Source: a virus. From it: a stretch of 64,000 nucleotides of DNA. Below are positions 62,631-64,000 of this stretch, piece by piece. The translations under genes and the position numbers were made by a program. Position 1 is the first letter of the stretch. Every line of letters starts with the position of its first letter. The DNA lies in IMG/VR virus record IMGVR_UViG_3300032245_001860, positions 62,001 through 126,000 of that record. The stretch is one strand, 5' to 3'. The notes beneath the pieces are model-generated. The model ran no database searches, was not told the DNA's origin, and saw only the letters and a list, made by a program, of their open reading frames with translations.

Positions 62631-63122
62631 ATGCCAATTCCAATTAAACCAGTTCATTCATTAGATTTGCATGCTGAAATTTTTGATTCACCCTCAATGG
62701 AAGGCTTAGGACTGTCAGACATCCAAATCCAACTTTTGGGTATGACCGCAGCACCTAAAAAAGAAGCATCTGTAAAATTAAGCGAAAGATACATTTCTAT
62801 GCTTAAGGATATTGATAAAAACATTAACGAAGTTGTTACTGCTGCAAATGCTGCTGTTAATAACAAAGATGGAAAAGTTTGCACAGTTCCAGGTGAAATC
62901 TCAGACAATGATCTTTTAGCACTTAAAACTGCAGGATTGATCAGTGGTTATGGCAGATCTGTTTCCTTGACAGATAAAGCAAAATTAGCTTTGAGAGATT
63001 TTTATCTTAGCACAGATACAACTAATGAATTCAGAAAATCAAGAACAAAAGAAAAATTTGATTTAAATGAAGCAAGAACAGTGAAGGTTTCAAACACAAA
63101 ATTTATACGTGTTGCAACTTGA
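62631..63122 (+). CDS. probable structural protein ending at UGA-C
   Basis: 163 aa, not recognised. It has a strong ribosome site (AGGAGAAATT) and well-used codons. It is helical, with basic patches (RKSRTKEK near 143-150). It ends ...KFIRVAT-TGA, and the same frame continues directly as a DUF192 domain with no start codon between. Position in the head-gene region suggests a structural or assembly protein. Confidence 0.65.
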   Translation: MPIPIKPVHSLDLHAEIFDSPSMEGLGLSDIQIQLLGMTAAPKKEASVKLSERYISMLKDIDKNINEVVTAANAAVNNKDGKVCTVPGEISDNDLLALKTAGLISGYGRSVSLTDKAKLALRDFYLSTDTTNEFRKSRTKEKFDLNEARTVKVSNTKFIRVAT

Positions 63123-63506
63123 CTGAGCAAATCTGACGAACTGGATGTTCGCTTTATAGCAAAAGATGATCATTCAAGGGCAAAAGGCTTAATGCATGCA
63201 AAGCCCTTAAATGAACTTGAAGTAGCATATTTTATATTTCCAACAGAAGATTGTCATTCATTTTGGAATAAAAATGTAGATTTTTCATTAACTTTAGCTT
63301 TTTTAGATAAAGATAATGAGATTGTTGATTTCAAAGACTTAGAAAAGCAAAGTCCTAAACTTGTTAGCCCAGATTCAAACAGAGTTAAATTTGTTGTAGA
63401 AGCTAATAAAGGATTATTCGAAAAACTTGGAATTAAAACTGGGGATAAGCTTATCCTTAAAAATAATAAACTTATAGTTGAAAAAAACCACAAAACAAAA
63501 CCTTAA
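63123..63506 (+). CDS. DUF192-like domain, possible readthrough extension
   Basis: 128 codons including the stop, in frame with the upstream gene's TGA. The first ATG is 63192, but the DUF192 pattern (VRFIAKDDHSRAKGLM, then FPTEDCHSFWNKNVDFSLTLAFLD, VKFVVEANKG and LGIKTGDKLIL) begins about 15 codons earlier, where there is no ATG, GTG or TTG. Synthesis must use readthrough, a CTG or other non-standard start, or a shortened domain from 63192. DUF192 proteins are small beta-barrels of unclear function. Confidence 0.6.
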   Translation: MSKSDELDVRFIAKDDHSRAKGLMHAKPLNELEVAYFIFPTEDCHSFWNKNVDFSLTLAFLDKDNEIVDFKDLEKQSPKLVSPDSNRVKFVVEANKGLFEKLGIKTGDKLILKNNKLIVEKNHKTKP

Positions 63507-63538
63507 AGGAAATTGAGCCTTTTTTTTAGAAGGTTTTA
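63499..63538 (+). terminator. weak terminator candidate
   Basis: AAAACCTT and AAGGTTTT form an 8-bp outer stem enclosing AAAGG...CCTTT followed by eight T residues. It lies just after the DUF192 frame and before the next ribosome site. Confidence 0.45.
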
Positions 63539-63596
63539 ATAAACCCCGACTATGTATTTAGGGTGCTGTTTGAAATCTTGAGGAGAAAAAATAATT

Positions 63597-64000
63597 ATGG
63601 CTGATAGAATTTTCCCAAACAGATATCAAGAGGAACCTCTTGATTCTGACTTGGTCTACCAAGCAATTAACTGGGATAACTTTAACACCAAACTCGCAGA
63701 AGTTCAAAATGGTGTCAACGTACCAGAACTTCCAGCTGAGTTCAAAGAAGTTCTTGCTAAAAAGAAATCTGAAGACATGCCAGAAGAAGTTGAAGAAATG
63801 TTCAAAAACAAGAACAAAAGAGATGATGCAGATGCTGATGATCTTTCTGATGTTCCTGAGCAACTTCGTGAATTTGTAAAGAAGAAGCAAGACAAATCTA
63901 AGGGCAAGAAGTCCGAAGTAAAAGATGAAGAAGTCAAACCAGTTGAAACTGAAGAAGCTGGTTGGAAAAATGGCAAAAATATGAAGAAAGCTAATACTTT
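63597..64000 (+). CDS. charged head-assembly-type protein, partial
   Basis: 134 codons are visible and the gene runs off the window. ATG 63597 follows a strong ribosome site (GAGGAG). The product is Lys/Glu/Asp-rich and probably mostly helical or disordered (NKNKRDDADADD; KKKQDKSKGKKS). C/G-ending codons (AAC, GAC, AAG) are commoner than in neighbours, a sign of high expression. Composition and place suit a scaffold or prohead core protein, but nothing is decisive. Confidence 0.55.
   Translation, partial: MADRIFPNRYQEEPLDSDLVYQAINWDNFNTKLAEVQNGVNVPELPAEFKEVLAKKKSEDMPEEVEEMFKNKNKRDDADADDLSDVPEQLREFVKKKQDKSKGKKSEVKDEEVKPVETEEAGWKNGKNMKKANT

Noticed and set aside
1-64000. Alternative genetic code, as in some large gut phages.
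   Set aside because: TAA, TAG (for example at 62620-62622) and TGA all end genes at clean operon junctions, and no gene is broken by a recoded stop apart from the single 63120 case.

Overview
This AT-rich, densely coded window looks like part of a large lytic (jumbo-type) tailed bacteriophage. The evidence is a large terminase next to a probable small terminase, several long probable virion proteins, a complete set of phage-encoded replication proteins, nucleotide-metabolism genes, short intergenic gaps, many 1-14 nt gene overlaps, and no ribosomal, tRNA or ordinary housekeeping loci. TAA, TAG and TGA all end genes, so the standard code applies. The host cannot be named. Some genes resemble Firmicutes proteins (SigH-like sigma factor, SpoVS-like protein), one resembles cyanobacterial/plastid Ycf46, and the ribonucleotide reductase is of the eukaryote-like class Ia type.

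Layout. 1-10.3 kb: accessory and virion genes in short plus and minus cassettes separated by strong hairpin terminators (NUDIX-HAD fusion, Fic protein, two glycine-zipper or hydrophobic proteins, an HExxH protein, glycosyltransferases, a Cas4/RecB-like nuclease). 10.4-18.4 kb: a highly expressed small protein, a RusA-like resolvase, two duplicated probable tail proteins, an 863-aa protein, and small membrane or acidic proteins. 18.4-37.4 kb: a long plus-strand recombination/replication block. It holds a split SbcC with SbcD inside it, a Ycf46-like AAA+ ATPase, a DnaC-like loader, DnaB, a separate primase zinc domain, DnaE, a probable SSB, RecA, a separate primase TOPRIM domain and RecJ. 37.4-44.8 kb: a divergent zinc-containing sigma-like protein, a SpoVS-like protein, NrdB/NrdA, dUTPase and a HAD phosphatase. 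44.8-47.3 kb: three tandem paralogous glycosyltransferase-like genes on the minus strand. 47.3-53.4 kb: clamp loader ATPase (DnaX), SigH-like sigma factor, adenylosuccinate-synthetase homologue, sliding clamp (DnaN), HolA-like delta subunit and another sigma factor. 53.3-64 kb: a 938-aa virion-type HExxH protein, the terminase genes, UDP-galactopyranose mutase and the start of the head-gene region.

Taken together, the phage encodes what looks like a bacterial-style replisome: DnaE polymerase, DnaN clamp, DnaX/HolA loader, DnaB helicase with DnaC-type loader, DnaG split over two distant genes, and SSB. It also encodes its own dNTP supply (NrdAB, dUTPase, PurA-like enzyme) and up to three sigma-like factors. 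Those factors may read a recurrent TGTATAAT-like element, often placed so close to a start codon that the mRNA would be nearly leaderless. The most interesting novel signals are: (i) a short N-terminal tag (MWYKxA or a helical variant ending in KxA) shared by unrelated proteins, which may be a capsid-targeting or processed leader; (ii) the SbcC homologue broken exactly at its zinc hook; (iii) an in-frame UGA-C junction that could add a DUF192 domain to a probable structural protein by readthrough; (iv) a roughly 105-aa insertion in the DnaE palm; (v) the short PurA-like enzyme, which might belong to a modified-purine pathway. No gene-free stretch exceeds 300 bases, and I saw no tRNA genes, CRISPR arrays or insertion sequences.
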